From Bradyrhizobium_A sp052115025 (GTDB lineage Bacteria > Pseudomonadota > Alphaproteobacteria > Rhizobiales > Xanthobacteraceae): a DNA stretch of 64,000 nucleotides. The stretch's first letter is position 1; each line of letters opens with the position of its first letter. The position numbers were made by a program, and so were the translations under genes. This document shows, piece by piece, positions 52,753 through 61,104 of this stretch. Where the stretch lies: positions 124,001-188,000 of the forward strand of contig NZ_JBFRFW010000001.1 in assembly GCF_052115025.1 (NCBI RefSeq). The letters are read 5' to 3'. The notes beneath the pieces were generated by a model. It had not been told where the DNA came from. It did not search any database and was given only the letters and a program-made list of their open reading frames with translations.

Positions 52753-53760
52753 ATGATCATGAAAAAACGCATCCTGCTGGTTTCACTCGGTGGAACCATT
52801 ACCATGGTCAAGACAACGTCGTCGGGGCTCCTGCCGAAACTCTCGGCGGACGATCTCCTGCATCGATCGCCGGAGATTGCATCCCTGGCGGACATCGAGA
52901 CGTGGTCACCAGCGATGCTGCCCAGCGCCTCATTAAGTCTCGCTGAGATCATCAACGTCGCGCGGGGCCTGCGCGATCGGTTCGCCGAGGGATACGACGG
53001 CGCCGTTATCGTCCAGGGCACGGACACCCTGGAGGAAACGGCCTTTCTCCTCGACTGCCTGATTCCCGAAACTCACCCCGTGGTGGTGACGGGGGCGATG
53101 AGGGGCAGTGATGCGCCGGGGGCCGATGGCCCGGCGAATATTGCGGACGCGCTGCGCGTCGCCGCGGACGATGGAAGCCACGGACGCGGGACGCTCGCGG
53201 TCTTTTGCGGGGAGATTCATGCTGCGAGATTCGTCCGCAAGATCCACACGGTCAGTCTGTCGGCCTTTCAGTCCGTTGGTCGGGCAGCTGTCGGGGCCGT
53301 GGTTGAAGGCCAGGTGCGTTTTCACGGTCGCACGGAACGTTCACCGGCCATCCTTTCCGTTGATCTCGCACGAGAGCGACCGGTCGCCCTGTTCCGCTTT
53401 GCCATGGGCGAGGATGATCGCTTGCTGAGGTGCCTGCCCGATCTCGGCTATGGCAGCCTTGTCATCGAAGGAGCGGGCGGCGGGCATGTCTCCGCGGCGA
53501 TGATGTCGGCGATACGCGAGCTGGCCACACAGATGCCTGTCGTTCTCGCCAGCCGTTGCTCGAGCGGACCTGTCCTTCGGAACACGTACACCTACCCCGG
53601 CTCCGAAGTCGACCTCCTCTCCGCAGGCCTGCTGCACGCCGGGGAGCTTTGCGGCCTCAAGGCCCGGCTGCTCATGGCCCTTCTGCTGATGTCTGGATGC
53701 GATCGGGGCTGCATCGAGGCAGAATTCCGCGCGCGGGCTGGTGGTGCGCCCCATGACTGA
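52753..53760 (+). CDS. Asparaginase/glutaminase-family amidohydrolase
   Basis: A 335-residue L-asparaginase-type protein. The first threonine nucleophile region is SLGGTITM (T15), and the second site is IVQGTDTLEET (T90-D91), followed by a catalytic Lys in RKIHTVSLSAFQS. The conserved MRP..S.D.P loop reads MRGSDAPGADGP, a slight departure. It would hydrolyse a side-chain amide or a related amide. It has no signal peptide. It starts 32 bases after the CapA-like gene; ATG 52759 is an alternative start. It overlaps the M20 gene by 8 bases. Confidence 0.88.
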   Translation: MIMKKRILLVSLGGTITMVKTTSSGLLPKLSADDLLHRSPEIASLADIETWSPAMLPSASLSLAEIINVARGLRDRFAEGYDGAVIVQGTDTLEETAFLLDCLIPETHPVVVTGAMRGSDAPGADGPANIADALRVAADDGSHGRGTLAVFCGEIHAARFVRKIHTVSLSAFQSVGRAAVGAVVEGQVRFHGRTERSPAILSVDLARERPVALFRFAMGEDDRLLRCLPDLGYGSLVIEGAGGGHVSAAMMSAIRELATQMPVVLASRCSSGPVLRNTYTYPGSEVDLLSAGLLHAGELCGLKARLLMALLLMSGCDRGCIEAEFRARAGGAPHD

Positions 53761-54925
53761 GGATATCGAACGCGCCATCGGCTGGCGCCGCCATCTCCAT
53801 GCTCATCCTGAAATTCTCTATGACCTGCCGGACACAACGCGCTTCATCGCCGAACGCCTCGCGGAAGCAGGTGTCGACGTTCTCGAAACCGGGATCGGGC
53901 GCTGCGGAATTGTCGCACTGATCCATGGACGCAGTCCGTCCGACCGTGTCGTGGGCCTGCGCGCCGACATGGACGCGCTGCCGATCCACGAGCAGACGGG
54001 TCTGTCCTACGCCTCTCGCACGCCGGGACGAATGCATGCGTGCGGCCACGACGGGCATATGGCGATGCTGCTCGGCGCCGCTTGGCGCCTTGCCGCGACC
54101 CGTGCCTTTTCCGGCACGATCGCGCTCGTTTTCCAGCCTGCCGAGGAAGGCGGCGCCGGGGCGAAGGCAATGATCGACGATGGTGTGCTCGATCGCTTCG
54201 GGATCGCGGAGATCTACGGCCTCCATGCGATGCCGGCGCTCCCCATCGGTCATTTTGCGACCCGGCCGGGAGCACTGATGGCCTCCTCCGACCTCATCGC
54301 GATCGACCTGGATGGCCGGGGCGGTCATCCCGGCGCGCCTCACCTGGCGGACGATGTGGTTCTGGCTGGGGCCGCCATCGTGCAGGCCGTGCAGCGGATC
54401 ACGTCCCGCACGCGCGACCCGATCGAGCCGGCGGTGGTGTCGCTGACCTGCTTCCAGGCCGGTGAGCGGGAAAATGTCATGCCGGCCAAGGCGACGATCA
54501 GGGGCACTGTCCGGGCTTTGAACGAAGCGGCGCGGCAGGGTATCGAACTGGAGCTGCGCCGGATGGTGCCGCAGGTTGCGGCGGGGTTCGGCGTCGAGGC
54601 GACCGTCAGCTATCGGCGTGAATATCCGGTCACCATCAACGATCCGGAAAAAGTATCGCTAGCCGTCGGAGCTGCTCGCTCAGTGGTCGGAGATCAGGCC
54701 GTCGACAGCTCGGCGAGGCCGATTCTCGCGTCCGAAGACTTCGCGTACTTCCTGGCTGAACGGCCGGGGGCCTTTGCTTTCATCGGCAATGGACCAAGCT
54801 CCCCGCTTCACGCGCCAACATTCGATTTTGCCGATGCGGCCATTCCCTTCGGGATCGATTTTCTATGTCGCCTCACAGAGGTGGCCACAGCGGCTTCGCC
54901 CGCCAACGGAAGGACATCATCATGA
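53753..54925 (+). CDS. M20-family amidohydrolase (N-acyl amino acid / hippurate hydrolase type)
   Basis: A 390-residue M20D metalloenzyme. Metal and catalytic motifs are GLRADMDALPI, MHACGHDGHMAMLLG, FQPAEEGGAGAKAM (general-base Glu) and LHAMPALPIG; ILASEDFAYF near the C-terminus supplies the last ligand. Relatives remove acyl groups from N-acyl amino acids, hippurate or indoleacetyl amino acids. It lies inside a tight operon between asparaginase and an exported unknown. ATG 53753 (MTEDIERAI) is preferred over the upstream GTG at 53741. Confidence 0.88.
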   Translation: MTEDIERAIGWRRHLHAHPEILYDLPDTTRFIAERLAEAGVDVLETGIGRCGIVALIHGRSPSDRVVGLRADMDALPIHEQTGLSYASRTPGRMHACGHDGHMAMLLGAAWRLAATRAFSGTIALVFQPAEEGGAGAKAMIDDGVLDRFGIAEIYGLHAMPALPIGHFATRPGALMASSDLIAIDLDGRGGHPGAPHLADDVVLAGAAIVQAVQRITSRTRDPIEPAVVSLTCFQAGERENVMPAKATIRGTVRALNEAARQGIELELRRMVPQVAAGFGVEATVSYRREYPVTINDPEKVSLAVGAARSVVGDQAVDSSARPILASEDFAYFLAERPGAFAFIGNGPSSPLHAPTFDFADAAIPFGIDFLCRLTEVATAASPANGRTSS

Positions 54926-55719
54926 TGAAATCGTTGTTCAACCTAATTGCGGCGTCGTTCATTGCGTCCGCTCTTGTTCCCGCGATCGCTCGCGCGAACG
55001 AGGAGGAAGAGCTCCTGAAGCTGTCGTACCTCGACGGCAAGCCGGCGACGGTGGGCATCGACAAGGTCAACAAGGTCCTCGCCACGATCGGCACGCACAT
55101 CAGCCTGGCGCCGATTCCCGCGGACGCGGCGCCGTACATCGCGGCCTCCAAGACGCGAAAGCTGACTGAAGATGAAGGCCAGCGCGTCATGGCGTTGTTC
55201 GCCCTGCATCGCGGACAGTTGCTGCAGGCAATTGCCGAAGCCGGCCGTCAGCCGGAGGCTCATCGCGGCGGCTATCTGGCGACATCCGACGTCGGCGATA
55301 CGCCTTATCCCAAACTGTTCGACATGAAGGCCATTCCAACCGATGTCATGCCTGTCGCCCAGGCCAAATACGGCAAATTCCACGTCAATACGTCGGATGA
55401 CGGCTTCGGGCTCGATGAACTGATGACCGTCGTATCCGGCGGTCCCTGGATCTGGTTTTTCCGGCTGCCGGACGGCGAACCAGTGAAGCTGACCGTCGGC
55501 CCTCTGCGCGTCGGCGGCAGGGCCGTTCGTGTCAGCTACGCCGGCCTCGTTCCACATGCTGCATTCCTCAATGCGCCTGATGGGCTGACCGTGGCCTATG
55601 CGATCGGACCGCAGAGCTTCCGCATGCGCTACGATGACCGAAGCATTGCCGGCGCCGATATTCTGGGAACAAATCCGTGGATCGATTTCACCGGCAGCGC
55701 CCCGAAGCTGCGGAATTGA
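54922..55719 (+). CDS. Exported protein of unknown function
   Basis: A 265-residue protein with a clear Sec signal peptide (MMKSLFNLIAASFIASALVP to about ARAN). The mature protein opens acidic (EEEELLKLSYLDGKPATVGI) and is rich in beta-like segments; it contains LTEDEGQRVMALFALHRGQLL, an Asp/Gly-rich middle, and ends IDFTGSAPKLRN. No cysteine or recognisable catalytic motif is visible. I know no family for it. It overlaps the M20 stop (ATGA) and precedes the deacetylase by 5 bases, so it is part of the amide operon and its only periplasmic member. Confidence 0.78.
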   Translation: MMKSLFNLIAASFIASALVPAIARANEEEELLKLSYLDGKPATVGIDKVNKVLATIGTHISLAPIPADAAPYIAASKTRKLTEDEGQRVMALFALHRGQLLQAIAEAGRQPEAHRGGYLATSDVGDTPYPKLFDMKAIPTDVMPVAQAKYGKFHVNTSDDGFGLDELMTVVSGGPWIWFFRLPDGEPVKLTVGPLRVGGRAVRVSYAGLVPHAAFLNAPDGLTVAYAIGPQSFRMRYDDRSIAGADILGTNPWIDFTGSAPKLRN

Positions 55720-55724
55720 CACCG

Positions 55725-56648
55725 ATGCCGAAGACTTCGGGACCGATGAGCTCTCATCGCGACATGATTGGATATGGCGAAACGCTGCCCGACCCGCGAT
55801 GGCCCGGCGACGCCTATCTCGCCCTTCAGATTGTGCTCAACTACGAGGAGGGTGGCGAAAACTCGCCGATATATGGCGATGCGGCGTCGGAGGCCTATCT
55901 ATCCGAACTCGTCGGGATCGCGCCCTATGTCGGGAAGCGCAACCTCAATATCGAGTCGCTTTACGAATACGGCTCGCGGGCTGGATTCTGGCGGCTTCTG
56001 CGGTTGATGAAGGAACGCAACGTGCCGCTGACGGTTTTCGGCGTGGCTACGGCCATGGCCGCCAACCCGGCCGCGGTGAAAGCGATGGTCGAGGCCGGAT
56101 GGGAGGTTGCCTCGCATGGCCTGCGGTGGATCGACTACAAGGACTTCGACCGCGCCGAGGAAGAAACACATTTCCGGGCCGCGCTGGATATCCACGAACA
56201 GACGAGCGGATCACGTCCTCTCGGATGGTATACCGGCCGTCTCTCCGAGCAGACCCTCGATATCGTGATGAACGACGGCAGGCTGCTCTACTCTTCAGAC
56301 TCCTATTGCGATGATCTGCCCTACTGGGTTCATCGCCACGGCAAACGCCACCTGATCGTTCCCTATACCCTCGACGCGAATGACATGCGTTTCGTATCCC
56401 CACAAGGTTTCAATTCGGGAGATCAGTTTCTGTCCTATCTGACAGACACCTTCGATGTCCTGTATGACGAGGGGCGAAGGGGACAGCCGAAAATGATGTC
56501 GGTTGGTTTGCATTGCCGAATTGCGGGGCGCCCCGGCCGAACGGCTGCCTTGGCACGGTTTCTCGACCATGTCGCGAAAAAGCCGCGCGTGTGGGTTGCG
56601 ACCCGTGCCGAAATCGCAAGACACTGGCATGCACATCATGCTGGCTAG
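55725..56648 (+). CDS. Polysaccharide deacetylase-fold hydrolase, PuuE (allantoinase)-like
   Basis: A 307-residue protein resembling the PuuE branch of NodB-fold hydrolases: WPGDAYLALQIVLNYEEGGE near residue 28, YEYGSRAGFWRLLRLMKERN, and GWEVASHGLRWIDYKDFDRA, with the metal-site His in the SHG segment, plus GWYTGRLSEQTL. PuuE enzymes open allantoin or act on related cyclic amides. Start is MPKTSGPMSSHRD at 55725; MSSHRD at 55746 is also possible. It is last of the operon, and no other purine-degradation genes are near, so allantoin is not assured as substrate. Confidence 0.82.
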   Translation: MPKTSGPMSSHRDMIGYGETLPDPRWPGDAYLALQIVLNYEEGGENSPIYGDAASEAYLSELVGIAPYVGKRNLNIESLYEYGSRAGFWRLLRLMKERNVPLTVFGVATAMAANPAAVKAMVEAGWEVASHGLRWIDYKDFDRAEEETHFRAALDIHEQTSGSRPLGWYTGRLSEQTLDIVMNDGRLLYSSDSYCDDLPYWVHRHGKRHLIVPYTLDANDMRFVSPQGFNSGDQFLSYLTDTFDVLYDEGRRGQPKMMSVGLHCRIAGRPGRTAALARFLDHVAKKPRVWVATRAEIARHWHAHHAG

Positions 56649-56703
56649 CGTGAAACGGGTCTAACCACTTCATATTCTAACCACCCAGCTTGCGCACCAG
56701 GCG

Positions 56704-57015
56704 TCATCCTTCGTCCGGGATCTCCATATCGAGCAGCGCCGAGCTCAGGCCCTTGCCATGAGCGTCGAGCGCGAGCGAGCGCGTGACGCCGCCGCCAAGC
56801 GCGCCGGCGAGCACGAAATTCAGCGCGCCGAGCTTCGGCAGCTCGTAGCGCACCACATCGCCCTGCACGAGTTCGGCGAAGTGCGCTCTCACGCGCTCCG
56901 CCGTGACATGGGTCTGCAGCCGCCGAAAGTCCGCCTCGTCGAACGCGATGAGCGAAATGTTCGAAGTGTTACCCTTGTCGCCGGTGCGCGCATGGGCAAT
57001 GGCGCGGAGCTTCAT
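56704..57015 (-). CDS. AtuA-like C-terminal-domain protein
   Basis: A 103-residue protein matching the small domain found at the C-terminus of some AtuA proteins: LRAIAHARTGDKGNTSNISLIAF at the start, then LPKLGALNFVLAGALGGGVTRSLALD. Here it is a separate gene starting 2 bases after the AtuA-like gene stop. Its biochemical role is unknown. The small spacing indicates that the two proteins form one functional unit. Confidence 0.82.
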   Translation of the reverse strand: MKLRAIAHARTGDKGNTSNISLIAFDEADFRRLQTHVTAERVRAHFAELVQGDVVRYELPKLGALNFVLAGALGGGVTRSLALDAHGKGLSSALLDMEIPDEG

Positions 57016-57017
57016 GG

Positions 57018-58355
57018 TCAGGCCTCCAGCACTCGGATTGCCGGCGACACCAGCGCTTCCGGCACCAGCGCCGAAACCACGCCGATCACCTCGCGCGCCG
57101 ATTTGGTCACTCCACCGCCACCGGCCGGTCCATTGGTGTAGAGCGTCTCGACCTCGTTGCCGATCCGCATCGCCTCGCGGAGGCTGTCGGTGCGGCCGAC
57201 CACGCGCAGCCGCACCTCATAGGGCTCGCCCTGCCCGGACAGCGCATCGCCGTGCAGCGCATTGACGCCGATCAGCTCGAAGCGCGTTTCCGAGGTGGTG
57301 ACGCCGGTCAGCGCCAAACGCTCGCGCACGATATCGAGGGCGAGGCGACCACGGGCCACGGCGCCGGGCCCGGCATAGGAGATCTGACCTTCGCCGACAT
57401 AGGAATCGAGATAGCCGATCGAAGCCTTGAGCAGGCCCGTCTTCGGCGCGCCGCGGCCGCCCTCGACCCGGACACGGTCCGGCCCGACGACATGCATCGA
57501 CACATCGGAGAAATCCGCCACCACATCCGGCTGAAAATAGCGGGCGGGATCGTGGATTTCGTAGATCAGCTGCTCCTTGCAGGTCGCAAGCGTCACCGCG
57601 CCCCCGGAGCCATCGACCTTGGTGACGACAAGACTGCCGTCGGCGCCGACCTCGCCGATCGGAAAACCGAGCCGGCCAAGACCGGCGACATCCTTGACGC
57701 CGGGATCGGCGAAGTAGCCGCCGGTGATCTGGCCGGCGCATTCGAGCAGATGGCCGGCGACGGTGCCACGCCCCAGCGCATCCCAGTCGTCGAGCTTCCA
57801 TCCGAACTCGTACAGCAGCGGGCCGAGAAACAGCGCGGGATCGGCGACGCGGCCGGTGATCACGACATCGGCGCCCCCTGCGAGGGCGTCGCGGATCGGC
57901 GCGGCGCCGAGATAGGCATTCGCCGACACGATGCGATTGCCGAGGTCGCTGACGGCGCCGCCGGTCTCCTCGATGCGATAATCGCCCGCCTTGATCACCT
58001 CGAGCACATCGTCGCCCGTCACGGCCGCGATCTTCATGCCAGAGAGGCCGAGCGCGCGGGCAACCTCCCGGGTCTGCTCCGCGGCGGCCACCGGATTGGC
58101 CGCCCCCATGTTGGTGACGATCCGGATGCCTTTCGCCTGGCAGATCGGCAGCACCGCCTTCATTCGCTCGCGCAGCAGCGGATCATAGCCGCCGGCGGGA
58201 TCCTTCAGGCGCGCCTGCTGCGCCAGCGCGATGGTCCGTTCGGCGAGACATTCGAACACCAGATAGCCGATGTCGCCGTGTTCGGCGAGTTCGACCGCCG
58301 GCTCGATCCGATCCCCGGCATAGCCGGCGCCTGCTCCCAGCCTGATGGTTTTCAT
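57018..58355 (-). CDS. Acyclic terpene utilisation AtuA family protein (DUF1446)
   Basis: A 445-residue DUF1446 protein. Diagnostic parts are IRLGAGAGYAGDRIEPAVEL, YLVFECLAERTIALAQ, NMGAANPVAAAEQTREVARA and GRVADPALFLGPLLYEFGW. AtuA is needed for citronellol/geraniol degradation in Pseudomonas, but its reaction is not established. No other atu or liu genes (carboxylase, lyase) are in the window, so a terpene role is unsure. It follows a His-rich cupin gene by 45 bases and precedes the stand-alone C-terminal domain gene. Confidence 0.87.
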   Translation of the reverse strand: MKTIRLGAGAGYAGDRIEPAVELAEHGDIGYLVFECLAERTIALAQQARLKDPAGGYDPLLRERMKAVLPICQAKGIRIVTNMGAANPVAAAEQTREVARALGLSGMKIAAVTGDDVLEVIKAGDYRIEETGGAVSDLGNRIVSANAYLGAAPIRDALAGGADVVITGRVADPALFLGPLLYEFGWKLDDWDALGRGTVAGHLLECAGQITGGYFADPGVKDVAGLGRLGFPIGEVGADGSLVVTKVDGSGGAVTLATCKEQLIYEIHDPARYFQPDVVADFSDVSMHVVGPDRVRVEGGRGAPKTGLLKASIGYLDSYVGEGQISYAGPGAVARGRLALDIVRERLALTGVTTSETRFELIGVNALHGDALSGQGEPYEVRLRVVGRTDSLREAMRIGNEVETLYTNGPAGGGGVTKSAREVIGVVSALVPEALVSPAIRVLEA

Positions 58356-58400
58356 GTCGTGTCCCGCATAGCTGTGCGCGCCATCCCGCGCGGCGGCCGG

Positions 58401-58934
58401 CTAGCGCTGCGCCGGATCGGGATGCACCGGATCGACCCACAGCACGGTTTCCGGCTTCTCCACCGGCTCGATGTCGAGATTGATCGCGACCGCCTCGCCG
58501 TCGCTGCGCACCAGGACGCACTCCAGCACCTCGTCGGGGCTGGCATTGATCTCCTGGTGCGGCACATAGGGCGGCACGAAGATGAAATCGCCGGGCCCGG
58601 CTTCCGCGGTGAACTGCAGGTGCTCGCCCCAGCGCATCCGCGCCTTGCCACGCACCACATAGATGATGCTCTCGAGATGGCCATGATGGTGCGCGCCGGT
58701 CTTGGCATCCGGCTTGATCGTCACCGTCCCGGCCCACAGCTTCTGCGCGCCGACGCGCGCGAAGTTGATCGCGGCTTTGCGGTCCATCCCCGCCGTGGAC
58801 GGCACATTGGGATCGAGCTGATTGCCCGGAATGACCCGCACGCCATCATGCTTCCAGCGGTCGTGATCACCGTGATCGTGGTCATCATGATCATGGTGAT
58901 CGTGCGGATGAGAATGGTCGTGGGAACCGGTCAT
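58401..58934 (-). CDS. Cupin-domain protein with His-rich N-terminus
   Basis: A 177-residue single-cupin protein. The N-terminal 30 residues contain 11 His and many Asp in HD repeats, a likely metal-binding or metal-storage tail. Cupin motif 1 is GAHHHGHLESIIYVVRG, and motif 2 is PGDFIFVPPYVPHQEIN, which together give a complete metal site. Substrate unknown; dioxygenase, isomerase and non-enzymatic roles are possible. It is first in the cupin-AtuA-AtuC run. The 186-base gap upstream holds nothing recognisable. Confidence 0.85.
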   Translation of the reverse strand: MTGSHDHSHPHDHHDHDDHDHGDHDRWKHDGVRVIPGNQLDPNVPSTAGMDRKAAINFARVGAQKLWAGTVTIKPDAKTGAHHHGHLESIIYVVRGKARMRWGEHLQFTAEAGPGDFIFVPPYVPHQEINASPDEVLECVLVRSDGEAVAINLDIEPVEKPETVLWVDPVHPDPAQR

Positions 58935-59120
58935 GGCCTAGCCTGTTTCGTTGTGGTCCGCCTGATCGAGACGACAAGCGCCGGAACCACGTCAACAGAT
59001 GAAAAACTGTTCGTCAACCGGTGGTTGGACATGCATGGATTGATCGCAGCGGGAATATGATGATGGACGCTGCGCCCAGCAAGGCCAAGCCATCGAGGTC
59101 ACGCATGGATTGCGAAGCGC

Positions 59121-60971
59121 CTAATCCGCGCTCAGCAGATCCACCTTGGCATTCGCCTTGCGCAGCCGACCGGCCAGCAGGGCGGCGAGGTTATGCATGA
59201 TCTGCCGTCCGACGGACGGATAACGCTCGGTAAACTCGCGAAAGTCCTCGATCGGAATCTCGATGCAGCTGACGACGGTATCGGCGAACACATCGGCGGC
59301 ACGCCGGTCGCCCAGCAGCGCCATCTCGCCGACCACCATGCCCCCGGCCAGCACTGCAAGCCGCACCCCGCTCGGCAGGCGGACGCTGACCTCTCCACTC
59401 CGCAACAGGAACAGCGATGTCCCGGGTTCGCCGGCGTGGATCAGGGTTTCACCCGCCTGGAAATGGCGCTCCCTGCCGAGCTCGGTAAGCGCGGCAATGC
59501 CGTCCTCGGACAGATCCGCCAGCAGCGCCTGCTCGGCCATCGGCACAGAGTCGGCCTCCGCAACGCGCCCGCCATAGCGATGAACGATCTGGTCCTCCGC
59601 CCACTCGATTGCCTCGTCGAGCACCACGAAGTTGCGAACCTTTGTCATGCCTTCGGTCCAGCGGCTGATCGCCTCCCAGGTCAGCGACGTTTCCGCGAGC
59701 CCGGACAGCACGGTGGTGACATGGCGCTGTTCCAGCTCGCGCAGGCCGTCGGCCAGCAGCCTCGCCGCGGCGCTGGAGACGTCGGCGACACGGCGGAAGT
59801 CAATCACCAGGATCTGCGGCAATGGCTTGCCGATCATCTGGCGCGAGATGTAGTCCACCGTCACGAAAGACAGCGAGCCGACCAGCTCGATGATGCGCAC
59901 CTCGTCCTGGTGCGCTTCGAGAATCCGCCGCTGCTCGGCGCGGCGGTTGCGCCGCGATTCGCCCCGGCCGATGTCGTAGTCGGCGATCACGCTGGTGCGC
60001 GAGTTGCCGTTGCGGTTGAGCATATGCAGATCGAAATGCGTCGACAGCAGTTCGCACAGGGCGATGCCGCGCACGCTGTTGCCGTGCGGATCGAGGCGCG
60101 GCGAGAAGCTGCCGAAGCCGAACTGCGACGGCAGCGCGGCGAGGATGCCGCCCCCGACGCCGCTCTTGGCCGGGATCCCGACCCGATAGATCCAGGCGCC
60201 GGCATAGTCGTACATCCCGGCCGTCGTCATGATCGACAGCGTGCGGGCAACCGCATAGGGCGCGACCACCTGCTCCCCGGTCAACGGATTGAGGCCGCGG
60301 TTGGCGAGCGTCGCCGCCATCACGGCGAGATCTCGCGCCGTCACCAAAATCGCGCATTGCCGGAAGTAGACGTCGAGCACGGCCCCGACGTCGCCGCCGA
60401 TCACCGTGGCGTTGCGCAGCAAATAGCCGATGGCACGGTTGCGATCGCCGGTCACGCGTTCCGACTGGTACACCGCCTCGTCAACACCGAGTTCGCGGCC
60501 GGCGAAGCGGTTGAGGCCACGCCGGATGAATTCAAAGGCGCCCTCGCCCTTGGCTGCCACGATCAGCCCCGAGCAGGTGATCGCGCCGGCATTGACCATG
60601 GCGTTGAACGGCTTGTTGTCGGCGTTGAGGCGGATGGAATTGAAGGCATCGCCGCTCGGCTCGACGCCGATCACGGCTTCGACCACCGCCGGACCGAGGC
60701 TATCCAACGCCAGCGCGAACACGAACGGCTTGGAGATCGACTGGATCGTGAACGGCACAAGGCTGTCGCCGACCTCGTAGAGATGGCCGTCGATGGTGGC
60801 GACGCTGACGCCGAAATGATCGGGGTCGGCCTTGGACAGCTCCGGGATGTAGGAGGCGGCCTCGCCGCGCTGGTCGCCGGCGAACCGTGCGTGACCATCG
60901 ATCAGGAATTGCTGCAGAGGCGGCCGTGCCCGCGCAGCTGCCGCATCGCCTCGCGAGTCCTGCGCCGTCAT
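59121..60971 (-). CDS. glsA: Glutaminase fused to STAS and cyclic-nucleotide-binding domains
   Basis: A 616-residue three-domain protein. Residues about 20-320 are a serine-dependent beta-lactamase-fold glutaminase (YIPELSKADPDHFGV; catalytic SISK at 78-81; NAGAI; GMYDYAG; AKSGVGGGI), converting glutamine to glutamate and ammonia. About 345-450 is a STAS domain (ILVIDFRRVADVSSAAARLL). About 485-600 is a cNMP-binding domain (AGETLIHAGEPGTSLFLLRSG, VVGEMALLGDRRAADV). Typical bacterial glutaminases are about 310 residues. The start MTAQDSRGD has AGGAGG upstream. It is monocistronic. Confidence 0.93.
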   Translation of the reverse strand: MTAQDSRGDAAAARARPPLQQFLIDGHARFAGDQRGEAASYIPELSKADPDHFGVSVATIDGHLYEVGDSLVPFTIQSISKPFVFALALDSLGPAVVEAVIGVEPSGDAFNSIRLNADNKPFNAMVNAGAITCSGLIVAAKGEGAFEFIRRGLNRFAGRELGVDEAVYQSERVTGDRNRAIGYLLRNATVIGGDVGAVLDVYFRQCAILVTARDLAVMAATLANRGLNPLTGEQVVAPYAVARTLSIMTTAGMYDYAGAWIYRVGIPAKSGVGGGILAALPSQFGFGSFSPRLDPHGNSVRGIALCELLSTHFDLHMLNRNGNSRTSVIADYDIGRGESRRNRRAEQRRILEAHQDEVRIIELVGSLSFVTVDYISRQMIGKPLPQILVIDFRRVADVSSAAARLLADGLRELEQRHVTTVLSGLAETSLTWEAISRWTEGMTKVRNFVVLDEAIEWAEDQIVHRYGGRVAEADSVPMAEQALLADLSEDGIAALTELGRERHFQAGETLIHAGEPGTSLFLLRSGEVSVRLPSGVRLAVLAGGMVVGEMALLGDRRAADVFADTVVSCIEIPIEDFREFTERYPSVGRQIMHNLAALLAGRLRKANAKVDLLSAD

Positions 60972-61104
60972 CGCCAGGCTCCTCCTGTCACACCGTGCCG
61001 TTGGCCACTGCCCCATGGGGCTTTGCCAAGCTGTCACGGCGCCCGCGCCGCGGTCAATTGGCATTCCCGTGACCTATCAGGCGGCGGAGGCGGCTGCGCT
61101 CCAA

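Noticed and set aside
58850..58925. GATCATGATGA-type short repeats as a CRISPR or microsatellite
   Set aside because: They encode the alternating His-Asp tail of the cupin, with no spacers; the repeat is coding.
57252..59060. 602-codon open frame opposite the AtuA-like and cupin genes
   Set aside because: Antisense shadow; its C-terminal hydrophobic VIVVIMIMVIV run is only the complement of the HD repeats of the cupin tail.
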